Shown here: piece by piece, positions 18,601 to 27,711 of the stretch
Numbering within the stretch: the first letter of the stretch is position 1
Layout of the letters: each line of letters begins with the position of its first letter
NCBI RefSeq assembly: GCF_900129055.1
Contig: NZ_FQUZ01000010.1
Location: forward strand, 1-64,000
DNA from: Lampropedia hyalina DSM 16112
Lineage (GTDB): Bacteria > Pseudomonadota > Gammaproteobacteria > Burkholderiales > Burkholderiaceae_C
DNA: 64,000 nt
Direction: 5' to 3'
Notes under the pieces: generated by a model
Told to the model about the DNA's origin: nothing
The model's input: the letters and a program-made list of their open reading frames with translations, nothing else
Database searches by the model: none
Made by a program: the position numbers and the translations under genes

Positions 18601-19255
18601 TCCCCCCGACCACCTGCGCCAGATATACGACGAATTCCACCGCTACGAGCAGGACTTCGACTGGGACGGGCGCGGCCTGGGGCTGGGCCTGTCCATCTGC
18701 CAGCGCATTGCCCTGCTGCTCGAACACCCCCTCGTCGCCCACTCGCGCGTCGGCCACGGCAGCGTCTTTGCCATCAGCGTGCCCATTGCCGCACTCGCCT
18801 GCGCCACAACGCCCGACAGCCCGGAACTGCCTGTGGCCATGCCGACAGCCCCCAGTTCCGGCCCCTCCGTGCTGCAAGGGCTGCGGGTGCTCTGCCTCGA
18901 CAACGACCCCGACATCCTTGCAGGCATGCAGGCCCTGTTGCCGCGCTGGGGCGTGGAACTGCTGTGCGCCAGCACCGTCGATGGCGCATTGCAGAGCATG
19001 GCACGCCAGCCCACCGTGGTGCTGACCGACTACCACCTGCACGACCGCCTCAGCGGCTTGCAGGCCCTGCAACTGCTGCGCCAACAGCACCCGCACATTG
19101 CCACCGCCCTGCTCACCGCCGATGGCAGCGACAGCCTGCGCGAAGAAGCCCAGGCGCAAGGCTGCAAAGTGCTCACCAAACCCCTCAAGCCCGCCTCGCT
19201 GCGCGCCTTCCTGACCTCGGTGGCCACGGCGCAAACGCGGATAATGCCACCATGA
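15677..19255 (+). CDS. Hybrid sensor histidine kinase with sodium:solute symporter-type sensor domain
   Basis: This 1192-residue protein resembles CbrA/CrbS-type kinases. Residues about 1-530 form a sodium/solute symporter-like membrane domain with roughly 13 helices. A PAS-like segment follows ([20 protein letters not shown]), then a coiled linker. The dimerisation box [18 protein letters not shown] places the phospho-His at about 829. ATP-binding boxes [10 protein letters not shown] and VWDTGSGIP and a G2 box RGLGLGLSI follow. The C-terminal receiver has acidic LCLDNDPD and acceptor Asp in [10 protein letters not shown] at about 1118. The start at 15677 has AAGGAG ten bases upstream; an earlier frame from 15620 lacks it. 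Its stop overlaps the mnmA start by four bases. Confidence 0.93.
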   Translation: MMSGWVVLISLLYAAMLFAVAWVGDRTSIYRKTPWLRTVLYSLALAVYCTSWTFYGAVGTAARYGLGYLPIYLGPLLLMLLMLLGWRMLQRLAVVARAQSTVSIADFIGSRFGRSQRLAAWVSLIALVAAVPYLALQYKAVAISLEILTGTATSAHAIHDPALYVAAIMALFAILFGTRQVDATEHRPGLMLAVAFESVIKLLALVAVGLFAMHWLGQQGVNWVQASATLIQQAPPVGFAGQTVLAFVAMVCLPRQFHVAIVECVDVADIPRSRWWFGGYLVVVSAMVLPIAAAGLALFGLQGQFVPDSFVLALPLSQNQQWLALLAYIGGFSAATGMVIVVSVALSNMVSNDLVMPLLLRRTALRHDAPGHSMGSRIDSLGNMASTVLWVRRVAIVLLALLAYSYSRNMESSTELAALGLMSFVAVAQFAPALLAGLYWRGVSRKGVEAGLLAGFAIWAYTLLLPELAAAGIIGGDWVQRGLFGQAWLHPHALLGLQGMDRLSHGTFWSLLVNVMTVLLVSIVRPPGLSEQLQADAFLNPSAQRHATPHAPPLPSHLRVGDLEALAGRIIGERTARKAFVAQAQSEQQPFRPDARANGSWMHFTELLLAGAVGAASARLVLTRALQGSGMELSAVMEVLDKAGPELRFNREILLATLENMDQAVSVVDADMRLVAWNPRYQQLFQYPAGMLYVGRAVEELIRYNLESGHISPHMAPTGTDTDANPANANPPQPADVQQEVTKRIAFMKAGSAYVYERSLPDGQVIQLRGHPLPGGGYVTSYSDITAFRRAEQELRDINETLEQRVAERTAEAELAHESRTRFLTAISHDVLQPVHAARLFASALCESQHPAEMQHLAARVDAALRSAEELLDGILDISRLNTGVLKPQISTFDIAPLLAQLHQQYTPMAEKRGLVIRLHNHSVGVRSDPTLLRRVLQNFLANALRYTRRGRIVLAARPRGNQLLLQVWDTGSGIPPDHLRQIYDEFHRYEQDFDWDGRGLGLGLSICQRIALLLEHPLVAHSRVGHGSVFAISVPIAALACATTPDSPELPVAMPTAPSSGPSVLQGLRVLCLDNDPDILAGMQALLPRWGVELLCASTVDGALQSMARQPTVVLTDYHLHDRLSGLQALQLLRQQHPHIATALLTADGSDSLREEAQAQGCKVLTKPLKPASLRAFLTSVATAQTRIMPP

Positions 19256-20388
19256 CAGCAAAACACCGAATCATTGTGGGATTGAGCGGCGGCGTGGATT
19301 CCGCCGTCACCGCCTGGCTGCTGAAACAGGCCGGGCACGAAGTCGTCGGCATCTTCATGAAAAACTGGGAAGACGACGATGAAAGCGAATACTGCTCCAG
19401 CCGCCAGGACTTTCTGGATGCCGCCGCCGTGGCCGATGTCATCGGCATCGACATGGAACACGTCAATTTTGCGGCGGAATACAAAGACCGCGTCTTCGCC
19501 GACTTCCTGCGCGAATACCAGGCCGGGCGCACCCCCAACCCCGACGTGCTGTGCAATGCCGAAATCAAGTTCAAATCCTTCCTCGACCACGCCATGCGGC
19601 TGGGCGCGGAACGCATCGCCACCGGCCACTACGCCCGCGTGCGCCACGATGCCGCCAGCGGCCTGCACCAGCTCCTCAAAGGCATCGACCCCGCCAAGGA
19701 CCAGAGCTACTTCCTGCACCGCCTGACCCAGGTGCAACTGGCCAGAACCTGCTTCCCCGTGGGCGAACTGCACAAAACCGAAGTGCGGCGCATTGCCGCC
19801 GACATCGGCCTGCCCAACGCCCGCAAGAAAGACTCCACCGGCATCTGCTTCATCGGCGAACGCCCGTTCCGCGAATTCCTCCACCAGTACATCGCCCACC
19901 GCCCCGGAGCCATCGTGGACGAGCGCGGACGCACCATCGGGCAGCACATTGGCCTGTCGTTCTACACCCTTGGGCAACGCCAGGGGCTGGGCATTGGCGG
20001 CATCAAGGAAAAAGGCGCGCAGCGCGGCGGTGGCGAGCACCAGCCCTGGTTCGTTGCCCGCAAAGACCTGGAGCACAACACCCTGCACGTCGTGCAAGGC
20101 CACGACCACGCCGCACTGCTCTCGCGTCAGGTCATCGCCGGCCAGGCAAGCTGGATTGCCGGACAGCCCCCGGCCCCCGGCGCACATGCCGCCAAGACCC
20201 GCTACCGCCAGGCCGATGCCCCCTGCCAGTTGCTCCCAGGCACCGCAGCACCAGCCACCCCATCCGCCCCCTTCCGGCTGGATTTCAGCGCGCAGGCACA
20301 ATGGGCCGTCACCCCCGGTCAGTCCGCCGTACTCTACGACGGCGACGTGTGCCTGGGTGGTGGCATCATTGAGGCGGCGTTGCCCTGA
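19252..20388 (+). CDS. mnmA: tRNA-specific 2-thiouridylase
   Basis: MnmA thiolates U34 of tRNA-Lys, -Glu and -Gln using persulfide sulfur passed from IscS. The 378-residue protein has the PP-loop GLSGGVDSA at about 11-19, the catalytic Cys pair in NPDVLCNAE (about 101) and STGICFIGE, and the tRNA-interacting [11 protein letters not shown] region. The ATG overlaps the kinase stop (ATGA), so the two genes are probably translationally coupled. Toward the C-terminus there is an Ala/Pro-rich insertion ([13 protein letters not shown]) not present in E. coli MnmA. Confidence 0.97.
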   Translation: MTAKHRIIVGLSGGVDSAVTAWLLKQAGHEVVGIFMKNWEDDDESEYCSSRQDFLDAAAVADVIGIDMEHVNFAAEYKDRVFADFLREYQAGRTPNPDVLCNAEIKFKSFLDHAMRLGAERIATGHYARVRHDAASGLHQLLKGIDPAKDQSYFLHRLTQVQLARTCFPVGELHKTEVRRIAADIGLPNARKKDSTGICFIGERPFREFLHQYIAHRPGAIVDERGRTIGQHIGLSFYTLGQRQGLGIGGIKEKGAQRGGGEHQPWFVARKDLEHNTLHVVQGHDHAALLSRQVIAGQASWIAGQPPAPGAHAAKTRYRQADAPCQLLPGTAAPATPSAPFRLDFSAQAQWAVTPGQSAVLYDGDVCLGGGIIEAALP

Positions 20389-20434
20389 AAACACGCTGCC
20401 CCCTGCGCTTGCCCGCCTCCCACAGCATAGGATA

Positions 20435-20823
20435 GGTATCTACACATCTTTGGACGACCAGCAAACACCCCGTTTCCTTGCTCGATCCACTGCTGTCCGG
20501 AATGTTTGGGCAGGCGTGTGGATGCTGCTATTTCAACTGTCTTTTCATCCCAAACTGCCGTCATTCCGGCGTAGGCCGGAATCCAGTGACGACATTGAAA
20601 CAAACACTGATATTGCCCAATGGCACAAGGGGTTACTGGATTCCGGCCTACGCCGGAATGACGGTGTGGGGTAAGTGGATGAAGTGCAGAAATTGGAGTC
20701 GGTTTTCATAGGAAATACCGAAAATCCAGATGTTGCAACGGTTTGCAGGGAGTACTCCCATTTATTCCGGACAGCAGTGGGCCTGCGCCGGAATGACGGG
20801 AATGACCGACTTGCGTAGATACC
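20435..20823. repeat. Nested inverted repeats between mnmA and lpxC
   Basis: Three inverted repeats are nested around one centre. The outer is GGTATCTAC (20435-20443) with GTAGATACC (20815-20823). The middle is CCACTGCTGTCCGGAAT (20487-20503) with its exact complement (20765-20781). The inner is CGTCATTCCGGCGTAGGCC... (about 20562-20590) with its complement (about 20636-20664). A further half copy, GCGCCGGAATGACGG, follows the middle right arm. The inner unit resembles REP/BIME palindromes and is related to the interior of the element at 31238-31434. The rest of the 522-bp gap holds a TAAAAT -10-like box near 20872 before lpxC. Confidence 0.8.
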
Positions 20824-20910
20824 CATGCTCCCGCAGAAGACCATGAACCAGCCACATAGCCGCATGGGCTTAAAATTGATACCCTCGCAATCCCTGACTT
20901 GGACGCCAGC

Positions 20911-21834
20911 ATGCTCGCTCAAAGAACCATCAAGACCCTGACCCGTGCCGTCGGCGTGGGGCTGCACAGCGGCCAGCGTGTGGAACTGACCCTGCGCCCG
21001 GCGGCGGAGAACACTGGCATCGTGTTCCGCCGCATCGACCTGCCCGAGCCGGTCGATATTCCCGTGGCCGCAGAAACCGTGGTCGATACCCGCATGGCCT
21101 CCACCCTGGGACGCGACGGAGCCAAGGTCTCCACCATCGAGCACATCATGTCCGCCTGTGCCGGGCTGGGCATCGACAACCTCCACATCGACATCACCGC
21201 CGAGGAAATCCCCATTCTCGACGGCTCTGCCGCCTCCTTCGTCTATCTGCTGCAAAACGCTGGCATTGCCGTGCAGGCCGCACCCAAGCAATTCGTGCGC
21301 GTCAAGAAGCCCGTGGAAGTGCGCGAAAACGACGGCAAGCAGGAGAAATGGGCACGGCTCGTGCCCTACCACGGCTTCAAGCTGCAATTCCAGATCGACT
21401 TTCGCCACCCCGCCGTCGATTCCACCGGCCAGACCGTGGAATTCGACATGGGCACCGACAACTACAGCCGCGACATCGCCCGCGCCCGCACCTTCGGCTT
21501 CACCAAGGACGTGGAAATGATGCGCTCCCTGGGCCTGGCACGCGGCGGCGGCTTCGACAACGCCATCGTGCTGGACGACTACAAAGTGCTCAACGCCGAC
21601 GGCCTGCGCTACGAAGACGAATTCGCCAAACACAAAATCCTTGATGCCATTGGCGACCTCTACATCCTCGGCAAACCCCTGCTGGCCGCCTACAGTGCCT
21701 ACCGCTCCGGCCACGGCATGAACAACCTGCTACTGCGCGAATTGCTCCGGCATCCCGAAGCCTGGGAAGTCGTCTCCTTCGACGACGAAAAAGCCGCCCC
21801 GCAAGGCTTTGGCCGCCTGGCCACCATCTGGTAA
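20911..21834 (+). CDS. lpxC: UDP-3-O-acyl-N-acetylglucosamine deacetylase
   Basis: LpxC carries out the committed step of lipid A synthesis, a zinc-dependent deacetylation. The 307-residue protein has the start [21 protein letters not shown]. Zinc ligands are His78 in STIEHIMSA and the later HKILDAIGD (His and Asp); [10 protein letters not shown] is another conserved stretch. The ATG at 20911 is chosen over an in-frame TTG at 20899, because the family begins exactly there. It is separated here from ftsZ and the cell-division cluster where lpxC often lies. FtsH, encoded in this window, is its known degrader in E. coli. Confidence 0.97.
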   Translation: MLAQRTIKTLTRAVGVGLHSGQRVELTLRPAAENTGIVFRRIDLPEPVDIPVAAETVVDTRMASTLGRDGAKVSTIEHIMSACAGLGIDNLHIDITAEEIPILDGSAASFVYLLQNAGIAVQAAPKQFVRVKKPVEVRENDGKQEKWARLVPYHGFKLQFQIDFRHPAVDSTGQTVEFDMGTDNYSRDIARARTFGFTKDVEMMRSLGLARGGGFDNAIVLDDYKVLNADGLRYEDEFAKHKILDAIGDLYILGKPLLAAYSAYRSGHGMNNLLLRELLRHPEAWEVVSFDDEKAAPQGFGRLATIW

Positions 21835-21842
21835 TCGCCGCC

Positions 21843-22583
21843 ATGACGGCCTCGGCCCTGCCCCCCTTCGCCCTGCTCCAGCCGGGCGAAGCCTTCCCCG
21901 CCTACGCAAGCGTCAGCGAGGAATTCGGCCCGCTGGCCATCGGCGGCGACCTGAGCACCCGCACCCTGCAAGCCGCCTACCGGCAGGGCATCTTCCCGTG
22001 GTATTCCACCCCGCCGATCCTCTGGTGGTCGCCCGATCCGCGCATGATCCTGCCGGTGGACGCATTTCGCCTGCACCGCAGCCTGCGCAAGACCGTGGCA
22101 CGGTTCCGGCTCCAGGCGCGCTGTGAAATCCGCATCGACACCGCCTTTGCGCAAGTGCTGCACCACTGCGCCCATGTGCCCCGCGCCGGACAGGACGGCA
22201 CCTGGATTCGCCCCGAAATGCAGGCCGCCTACCGCCGCTTCCACGAAGCCGGGCACGCGCACAGCGTGGAAACCTGGGTCGATGGTGAACTCACCGGCGG
22301 CCTCTACTTCATCCACATCGGCCAGGCCGTTTTCGGCGAATCCATGTTCGCGCTGCGCCCCGATGCCTCCAAGATCGCCCTCGCCGCGCTGGTGGCCTTG
22401 TGCCGCAAGCACGGCATAGAATGGATAGACTGCCAGCAGAACACTGCACATCTGGCCTCGCTGGGCGGGCGGGAAATTCCCCGTGCGCAATTCCTCGAAA
22501 GACTGCAACAGACCCGCGACCTGCCCAGCCCCGCGTGGACATTCCACCCTGCCGACTGGCAATATCTGCTGGATACCCAATGA
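21843..22583 (+). CDS. aat: Leucyl/phenylalanyl-tRNA--protein transferase
   Basis: The enzyme adds Leu or Phe to proteins with N-terminal Lys or Arg, marking them for ClpS/ClpAP degradation. The 246-residue protein shows the family signature GPLAIGGDLSTRTLQAAYRQ, then GIFPWYS, ILWWSPDPRMIL and SVETWVDGELTGGLYF. Its start is eight bases after the lpxC stop, so it is probably in the same transcript. Confidence 0.96.
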   Translation: MTASALPPFALLQPGEAFPAYASVSEEFGPLAIGGDLSTRTLQAAYRQGIFPWYSTPPILWWSPDPRMILPVDAFRLHRSLRKTVARFRLQARCEIRIDTAFAQVLHHCAHVPRAGQDGTWIRPEMQAAYRRFHEAGHAHSVETWVDGELTGGLYFIHIGQAVFGESMFALRPDASKIALAALVALCRKHGIEWIDCQQNTAHLASLGGREIPRAQFLERLQQTRDLPSPAWTFHPADWQYLLDTQ

Positions 22584-22591
22584 GGCCCGAC

Positions 22592-23011
22592 ATGAAACAC
22601 CGCATGGTTGCCATCATTCTGGCGTGTACGTCCCTCGGTGCGGTGGCGCAGGTTCACAAGTGCATCAATGCGCAGGGAAAAATCACCTACAGCAACCAGG
22701 ACTGCCCGGCAAGCACCAAGGAAATCGTGCAAGTGCAGCAAGCCCAAGCCCAGACGAATGCGCAACGTAGGCAAACCGAACAGGCCAATGTGCGCAGACA
22801 ACAGCAGCAGATAGCCGAAAACCAGCGCAAGACTGCCGAGCGCAGCCAGATGGCCCAGCAGGCCACCCGCCGCACCTCCTACGGCCACAGCACCAAGGAC
22901 ATCAACCAGTGCGAAAAATGGCAACGGGAAGAAAAAATTGTGCGCAACCTCGTCAAACCCGAACCCGGACGGCTGCAACGCGCCATCCAGATGGTGGATC
23001 GGTACTGCTAG
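22592..23011 (+). CDS. Small exported DUF4124-type protein
   Basis: This 139-residue protein has a short signal peptide (MKHRMVAIILACTSLGAVAQ). A DUF4124-like segment follows (VHKCINAQGKITYSNQDCP) with two Cys that could form a disulfide. A long polar helix rich in Gln, Arg and Ala (about residues 50-95) is probably a coiled coil, and another Cys-containing end segment closes the protein. Function is unknown. The start at 22592 has GAGG nine bases upstream; an alternative ATG at 22580 overlaps the aat stop (ATGA). Confidence 0.75.
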   Translation: MKHRMVAIILACTSLGAVAQVHKCINAQGKITYSNQDCPASTKEIVQVQQAQAQTNAQRRQTEQANVRRQQQQIAENQRKTAERSQMAQQATRRTSYGHSTKDINQCEKWQREEKIVRNLVKPEPGRLQRAIQMVDRYC

Positions 23012-23084
23012 GGCGTCGTATCAATGCCAAAGGCAGTCTGCACGGCCCCCCCCTCACCTTCACAGTTCACACCGAACCAAAACA

Positions 23085-23112
23085 AAAAAAGCCACCAATC
23101 GGTGGCTTTTTT
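23085..23112. terminator. Bidirectional terminator between the small exported protein and the tRNA pair
   Basis: AAAAAAGCCACC and GGTGGCTTTTTT pair around AATC. The hairpin gives a T-run in both directions, so it can end the plus-strand lpxC-aat transcript and the minus-strand tRNA transcript. Confidence 0.9.
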
Positions 23113-23141
23113 GAGTCATTTTATTGCAATGTTCGACTTGG

Positions 23142-23215
23142 CGGAGCGGACGGGACTCGAACCCGCGACCCCCGGCGTGACAGGCCGGTATTCTAACCAA
23201 CTGAACTACCGCTCC
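23142..23215 (-). tRNA. tRNA-Asp (GTC)
   Basis: The 74-base minus-strand sequence starts GGAGCGGTAGTTCAGTTGGT. Its anticodon loop is CCTGTCACG (anticodon GTC), its T-arm is GCGGGTTCGAGTCCCGT, and its 3' acceptor strand is CCGCTCC with discriminator G. CCA is not encoded. It lies 40 bases after tRNA-Glu in the same transcript. Confidence 0.97.
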
Positions 23216-23255
23216 TGGTAGCGACTGAATTTGCCTTGGACAAACCCAGCGTTTT

Positions 23256-23331
23256 TGGCGACCCTACGGGGATTCGAACCCCGGTACCCACCGTGAAAGG
23301 GTGGTGTCCTAGGCCTCTAGACGATAGGGTC
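23256..23331 (-). tRNA. tRNA-Glu (TTC)
   Basis: The 76-base minus-strand sequence starts GACCCTATCGTCTAGAGGCC. Its anticodon loop is CCCTTTCACG (anticodon TTC), its T-arm is CGGGGTTCGAATCCCCG, and the acceptor strand is TAGGGTC with discriminator G and an encoded CCA. Confidence 0.97.
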
Positions 23332-23404
23332 AAAACCTTGGACTTTTTCGATACTGGGCTGGCTTTTTGTTTTCAAAATCAGCCCTGTGCGTCGAGAAGG
23401 CGAG

Positions 23405-23413
23405 ATTCTAGCA
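23405..23413 (-). promoter_or_regulatory. Extended -10 promoter for the tRNA-Glu/tRNA-Asp operon
   Basis: On the minus strand TGCTAGAAT is an extended -10 element (TGN plus TAGAAT) about 75 bases before the 5' end of tRNA-Glu. The -35 is poor. An AT-rich imperfect hairpin at about 23434-23459 (AAATTTCA/TGAAATTT) just upstream may end the globin gene transcript. Confidence 0.5.
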
Positions 23414-23461
23414 TCAGGAAAATACGGCTTTCAGAAAAATTTCAAAAAATTCTGAAATTTT

Positions 23462-23866
23462 TTATCCCCCTTTGTTGCGCATCCAGTCGGCGGTCTGCAT
23501 GAAGCTGCGGGTCAGGCGTTCGCGCAGGGCATCGGGCACGTTGATCTCCTGCATGGCCTGGTTCATGCAGATGACCCATTCATCGCGTTCGCGGATGCCG
23601 ATGGCAAATGGCAGGTGGCGCATGCGCAGGCGTGGGTGGCCGTAGCGTTGCACATAGTAGTCCGGCCCGCCCAGCCAGCCGCACAGGAACAGGAACAGCT
23701 TTTCGCGGGCCTCGTCCAGCGAAGGGCCGTGGGTGGCACGCAAGGCGGCGTAGGTCGGCTCCAGTTCCATGAGGTCGTAGAAGCGTTCCACCAGTTCGCG
23801 CACCCGCGCCTCGCCTCCCAGCCATTCGAAGGGGGTATCGAATGGCGGTTTTTCCTCGATTTGCAT
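23462..23866 (-). CDS. Group II truncated hemoglobin
   Basis: This 134-residue heme protein of the 2-on-2 globin fold contains WLGGEARVRELVERFYDLM, then LFLFLCGWLGGPDYYVQRYGHPRLRMRH with the proximal His in RMRHLPF, and DEWVICMNQAM. These are marks of the TrHbO type. Such proteins bind oxygen, peroxide or NO and are thought to help with oxidative or nitrosative stress; the specific role here is unknown. The gene ends 17 bases before the leuB stop side and is on the same strand as the upstream leucine genes, so it may be transcribed with leuB. Confidence 0.9.
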   Translation of the reverse strand: MQIEEKPPFDTPFEWLGGEARVRELVERFYDLMELEPTYAALRATHGPSLDEAREKLFLFLCGWLGGPDYYVQRYGHPRLRMRHLPFAIGIRERDEWVICMNQAMQEINVPDALRERLTRSFMQTADWMRNKGG

Positions 23867-23883
23867 GGATGGCAGTCGCTGGT

Positions 23884-24963
23884 TCAGCGGGCGTTTTGCA
23901 GTGCGGCCACAACGGCATCGCCCATCTGGGCAGTGCCGACGCGGGTGGTGCCTTCGCTGTAGATGTCGCCGGTGCGCAGGCCCTGTGCCAGCACGGTCTG
24001 CACGGCCTGTTCGATGCGGTCGGCGGCTTCGGCCTGGTTGAGGGAGTAGCGCAGCATCATGGCGGCAGAGAGGATGGTGGCCAGCGGGTTGGCAATGCCT
24101 TGGCCTGCAATGTCCGGGGCACTGCCGTGGCTGGGTTCGTACAGGCCCTGGCTCCTGGCGTTCAGGCTGGCCGATGGCAGCATGCCGATGGAGCCGGTGA
24201 GCATGGCGGCTTCGTCGCTGAGGATGTCGCCGAACATGTTGCCGGTGACGACCACGTCGAGGTTCTTGGGGGCCTTGACGAGCTGCATGGCGGCGTTGTC
24301 CACATACATGTGTTCCAGCGTGACATCCTGGTATTGCTGGTGGACTTCGGTGACCACGTCGCGCCAGAACTGGAAGGTTTCCAGCACGTTGGCTTTATCG
24401 ACGCTGGTGACTTTGTTCTTGCGCTTGCGGGCGGCCTGGAAGGCAGTGTGGGCAATGCGTTCGATTTCGGGGCGGGAGTAGCGCATGGTGTCGAAGGCTT
24501 CTTCCGCGCCGGGGAAGTGGCCATCGGTGGCGGTGCGGCGGCCACGCGGTTGGCCAAAGTAGATGTCGCCGGTGAGTTCGCGGATGATGAGCAGGTCGAG
24601 ACCGGCCACGAGTTCAGGCTTGAGGCTGGAGGCGTGGGTCAGTTGCTCGTAGCAGATGGCCGGGCGCAGGTTGGCGAACAGTCCGAGTTCCTTGCGCAGG
24701 CCGAGGATGGCCTGTTCGGGGCGCAGGTGGCGTTCCAGGTTGTCGTACTGGAAGTCGCCGACTGCGCCGAACAGGATGGCATCGGCCTCCTTGGCCAGCT
24801 TGAGGGTGGATTCGGGCAGCGGATGGCCCTGTTCCTTGTAGGCGGTTCCGCCCACGGAGGCGGTTTCCAGTTCCAGCGACAGGTCGAGCACGTTCAGTAC
24901 CTTGACGGCTTCGGCAATGATTTCGTGACCGATACCGTCACCGGGAAGAACTGCGATTTTCAT
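23884..24963 (-). CDS. leuB: 3-isopropylmalate dehydrogenase
   Basis: LeuB oxidises and decarboxylates 3-isopropylmalate to 2-oxoisocaproate in leucine synthesis with NAD. The 359-residue protein starts [15 protein letters not shown]. Substrate-binding residues are in [22 protein letters not shown], and the metal/substrate signature [20 protein letters not shown] lies in the C-terminal half. The start at 24963 fits the family; the longer frame from 25092 adds a Pro/Ser-rich stretch. It is the last leucine gene of the leuC-leuD-leuB series here. Confidence 0.97.
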   Translation of the reverse strand: MKIAVLPGDGIGHEIIAEAVKVLNVLDLSLELETASVGGTAYKEQGHPLPESTLKLAKEADAILFGAVGDFQYDNLERHLRPEQAILGLRKELGLFANLRPAICYEQLTHASSLKPELVAGLDLLIIRELTGDIYFGQPRGRRTATDGHFPGAEEAFDTMRYSRPEIERIAHTAFQAARKRKNKVTSVDKANVLETFQFWRDVVTEVHQQYQDVTLEHMYVDNAAMQLVKAPKNLDVVVTGNMFGDILSDEAAMLTGSIGMLPSASLNARSQGLYEPSHGSAPDIAGQGIANPLATILSAAMMLRYSLNQAEAADRIEQAVQTVLAQGLRTGDIYSEGTTRVGTAQMGDAVVAALQNAR

Positions 24964-25030
24964 GTTGTAACTTTCAGAGCAAGGGAAATGGGAGGAAACC
25001 GGTTGGGTGGAGGCAGGCCATCCAGACCGG

Positions 25031-25213
25031 TCAGAGGATGAAGGTATTGGCGATGAACAGGCCGGTGACAATGGAAATGGGGATGGTGGCATGCCCTACC
25101 CAGGCCTCACGGCGCAGGACGCGCCATGGTTTTCGGGTTCTCCACATCCACAGCAGCATCAGCACCGCATGGCTGCACAAACAGGTCAAAAAGATGACGA
25201 TGCCTTCACGCAT
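25031..25213 (-). CDS. Small two-helix membrane protein between leuD and leuB
   Basis: This 60-residue ORF has two hydrophobic segments ([18 protein letters not shown], residues 5-22, and [19 protein letters not shown] at the C-terminus) separated by a basic, Trp-rich loop ([16 protein letters not shown]). The inside-positive loop pattern fits a real inner-membrane protein. It lies 15 bases after the leuD stop and before leuB on the same strand. No known family is recognised. The Shine-Dalgarno is weak, so expression is uncertain. Confidence 0.5.
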   Translation of the reverse strand: MREGIVIFLTCLCSHAVLMLLWMWRTRKPWRVLRREAWVGHATIPISIVTGLFIANTFIL

Positions 25214-25228
25214 GGGAGAGTGGGGCTT

Positions 25229-25897
25229 TCAGTTGGCGACCTTGTCCACGCGCAGGGTGTGTGCGAGCCAGGGCTTGGTGGCCAGGCGTTCGGCTTCGTA
25301 GGCCTTGATCTTGTCGGCATGGCGCAGGGTCAGGCCGATGTCATCGAAGCCGTTGAGCAGGCAGTATTTGCGAAATGGCACGACATCGAATGGCAGTTCT
25401 TCGCCTTGCGGGCGGATGATGACCTGGCGTTCGAGGTCGATGGTGAGTTCGTAGCCGGGGAAGGCATAGACATCATCGAACAACTGGCTGACCACGGATT
25501 CGGGCTGGACGATGGGCAGCAGGCCGTTCTTGAAGCTGTTGTTGAAGAAGATGTCGGCATAGCTGGGCGCGATGATGGCGCGAAAGCCGTACTGGTCGAG
25601 TGCCCAGGGGGCGTGTTCGCGGCTGGAGCCACAGCCGAAGTTCTGGCGCGTGAGCAGGATGGACGCGCCTTTGTAGCGCGGCTGGTTCAGCACGAAGTCC
25701 GGGTTGGGCTTGCGTTCGGATTCGGGCACACCCGGCTGGCCGGGCTGGTCGAGGTAACGCCATTCATCGAACAGGTTGGGACCGAAGCCGGTCTTGCGGA
25801 TGGACTTGAGGAACTGCTTGGGGATGATGGCATCGGTATCGACGTTCTCGCGGTCCAGCGGTGCGACGAGTCCCTGGTGGATGGTGAATTTCTGCAT
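25229..25897 (-). CDS. leuD: 3-isopropylmalate dehydratase small subunit
   Basis: LeuD pairs with LeuC to isomerise 2-isopropylmalate to 3-isopropylmalate. The 222-residue protein starts [28 protein letters not shown]. The swivelling-domain signature [15 protein letters not shown] and the substrate loop [21 protein letters not shown] are both present. The start at 25897 matches the family; the longer frame from 25996 overlaps the entericidin gene. Confidence 0.97.
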   Translation of the reverse strand: MQKFTIHQGLVAPLDRENVDTDAIIPKQFLKSIRKTGFGPNLFDEWRYLDQPGQPGVPESERKPNPDFVLNQPRYKGASILLTRQNFGCGSSREHAPWALDQYGFRAIIAPSYADIFFNNSFKNGLLPIVQPESVVSQLFDDVYAFPGYELTIDLERQVIIRPQGEELPFDVVPFRKYCLLNGFDDIGLTLRHADKIKAYEAERLATKPWLAHTLRVDKVAN

Positions 25898-25919
25898 GGT
25901 GTTAGGTATTCCGGGGCTT

Positions 25920-26060
25920 TCACTTGGCGGCGCGCTCGATGGCTCCACCCGCTTTCTGTACGTCCTTGCCGACACCCTGCACGGTGTTGCAGCCACTGAC
26001 GGCCAGGGCAGCCAGCGCGAGTGCGACGGCAGAAACGACGGAGGTGAGGTGTTTTTTCAT
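25920..26060 (-). CDS. Entericidin-family small lipoprotein
   Basis: This 46-residue protein has a signal peptide with lipobox LAVSGC (Cys at about 24), then [22 protein letters not shown]. That short amphipathic tail is typical of entericidin A/B-like lipoproteins. After processing it would be a lipid-anchored peptide of about 23 residues. Entericidins in E. coli have been described as a toxin/antidote pair, but in this group single copies inside leucine operons are common and their role is unknown. It lies between leuC and leuD on the same strand. Confidence 0.88.
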   Translation of the reverse strand: MKKHLTSVVSAVALALAALAVSGCNTVQGVGKDVQKAGGAIERAAK

Positions 26061-26112
26061 GGCGGTTCTCCAGAAATGAAATCGTGGGGGAAGTCGTGAA
26101 TGGGAATGGGGT

Positions 26113-27534
26113 TCAGGCGAAGCGGCGAATGTCCACAAAGTGGCCGTGGACGGCAGCCGCAGCGGCCATTGCGGGGCTGACCAGGTGGGTGCGTCCACCC
26201 GCGCCCTGGCGGCCTTCAAAGTTGCGGTTGCTGGTGGAGGCGCAACGCTCGCCCGGCTCCAGCCGGTCGGCGTTCATGGCCAGGCACATGGAGCAGCCGG
26301 GTTCGCGCCATTCAAAGCCCGCGGCCTTGAAAATCTGGTCCAGCCCTTCGCGCTCGGCCTGTTCCTTGACGATGCCGGAGCCGGGCACGACCATCGCCAG
26401 CTTGATGTTGCGGGCCACTTTCTGGCCCAGCTTCTGCACCACGGCAGCGGCTTCGCGCATGTCTTCGATGCGGCTGTTGGTGCAGGAGCCGATGAAGACC
26501 TTGTCCACATAGATGTCGTCCAGGGGCTTGCCCGGCTCCAGGTTCATGTAGGTCAGGGCACGCTCGATGGCACTGCGCTTGACGGCATCCTTTTCCTTGT
26601 CGGGATCGGGCACGCGGGCATCCACGCCCAGCACCATTTCAGGGGAGGTGCCCCAGGTGACCTGCGGCACGATTTGCGAGCCATCGAGTTCCACGACCTT
26701 GTCGAAATGCGCATCCGGGTCGGAATGCAGCGTGCGCCAGTACGCCACCGCCTGCTCCCACTCCAATCCTTTCGGGGCGAGGGGACGGCCCTTGACGTAT
26801 TCGATGGTTTTTTCGTCCACGGCCACCAGCCCGGCGCGCGCACCCGCTTCGATGGCCATGTTGCACACGGTCATGCGGCCTTCGATGGACATGTCCCGGA
26901 ACACCGAACCCGCAAATTCGATGGTGTAGCCCGTGCCACCTGCGGTGCCGATCTTGCCGATGATGGCCAGCACCACATCCTTGGGTGTCACGCCCGGAGC
27001 CACCTTGCCATCCACCTTGATAAGCATGTTCTTGGCTTTTTTGGCCAGCAGGGTCTGGGTGGTCATGACGTGCTCGACTTCGCTGGTGCCGATGCCATGC
27101 GCCAGTGCGCCAAACGCGCCGTGGGTGGAGGTGTGCGAATCGCCACAGACCACGGTCATGCCCGGCAGCGTCGCGCCGTTTTCCGGCCCCATGACGTGGA
27201 CGATGCCCTGCCCCTTGGACATGAATGGAAAGAAGGCCGCCGCGCCGAATTCGTTGATGTTCTTGTTCAGCGTGGTGATCTGTTCCTTGCTGATGGGGTC
27301 GGCAATGCCGTCGTAGCCCAGTTCCCAGCCGGTGGTGGGGGTGTTGTGGTCGGCGGTGGCCACGATGGAGCTGACGCGCCAGACCTTGCGCCCGGACTGG
27401 CGGATGCCCTCGAACGCCTGCGGGCTGGTGACTTCATGCACCAGATGGCGATCAATGTAGAGGATGGACGTGCCGTCTTCCTCGGTGTGGATGACGTGTT
27501 CGTCGAAAATTTTATCGTAGAGGGTTTTTGCCAT
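26113..27534 (-). CDS. leuC: 3-isopropylmalate dehydratase large subunit
   Basis: LeuC is the aconitase-type [4Fe-4S] subunit of isopropylmalate isomerase. The 473-residue protein starts [16 protein letters not shown]. It has [19 protein letters not shown], then the cluster cysteines in [12 protein letters not shown] and [10 protein letters not shown], as in the family. The start at 27534 is preferred to 27573 because the family starts at MAKTLYDK. The 177-bp gap upstream to the LysR gene presumably carries the operon promoter; no leucine-rich leader peptide was found in it. Confidence 0.97.
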   Translation of the reverse strand: MAKTLYDKIFDEHVIHTEEDGTSILYIDRHLVHEVTSPQAFEGIRQSGRKVWRVSSIVATADHNTPTTGWELGYDGIADPISKEQITTLNKNINEFGAAAFFPFMSKGQGIVHVMGPENGATLPGMTVVCGDSHTSTHGAFGALAHGIGTSEVEHVMTTQTLLAKKAKNMLIKVDGKVAPGVTPKDVVLAIIGKIGTAGGTGYTIEFAGSVFRDMSIEGRMTVCNMAIEAGARAGLVAVDEKTIEYVKGRPLAPKGLEWEQAVAYWRTLHSDPDAHFDKVVELDGSQIVPQVTWGTSPEMVLGVDARVPDPDKEKDAVKRSAIERALTYMNLEPGKPLDDIYVDKVFIGSCTNSRIEDMREAAAVVQKLGQKVARNIKLAMVVPGSGIVKEQAEREGLDQIFKAAGFEWREPGCSMCLAMNADRLEPGERCASTSNRNFEGRQGAGGRTHLVSPAMAAAAAVHGHFVDIRRFA

Positions 27535-27711
27535 GGGGAGACTCGCTGTTGTTATATCAATCGAAAAGGCCAATGCGCCTGGCGGTTGCGGGGTGGGTCA
27601 TGGCCACCACTGGGAAATGATGGGAAAGGCAGGGCTGGCCGTCATGTGCCGCAATCCTGCCGGAATTTCAAGCGTTTCCACCGTTTTTCTCGCACTGTGA
27701 TGGGGTGAATT

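Noticed and set aside
16501-20388. A 1295-codon plus-strand open frame covering the kinase gene and mnmA
   Set aside because: Only its last 378 codons (mnmA) look like a protein family. The rest is Arg/Ala/Pro-rich, and the kinase frame over the same DNA has clear domains; it is an artefact of high GC.
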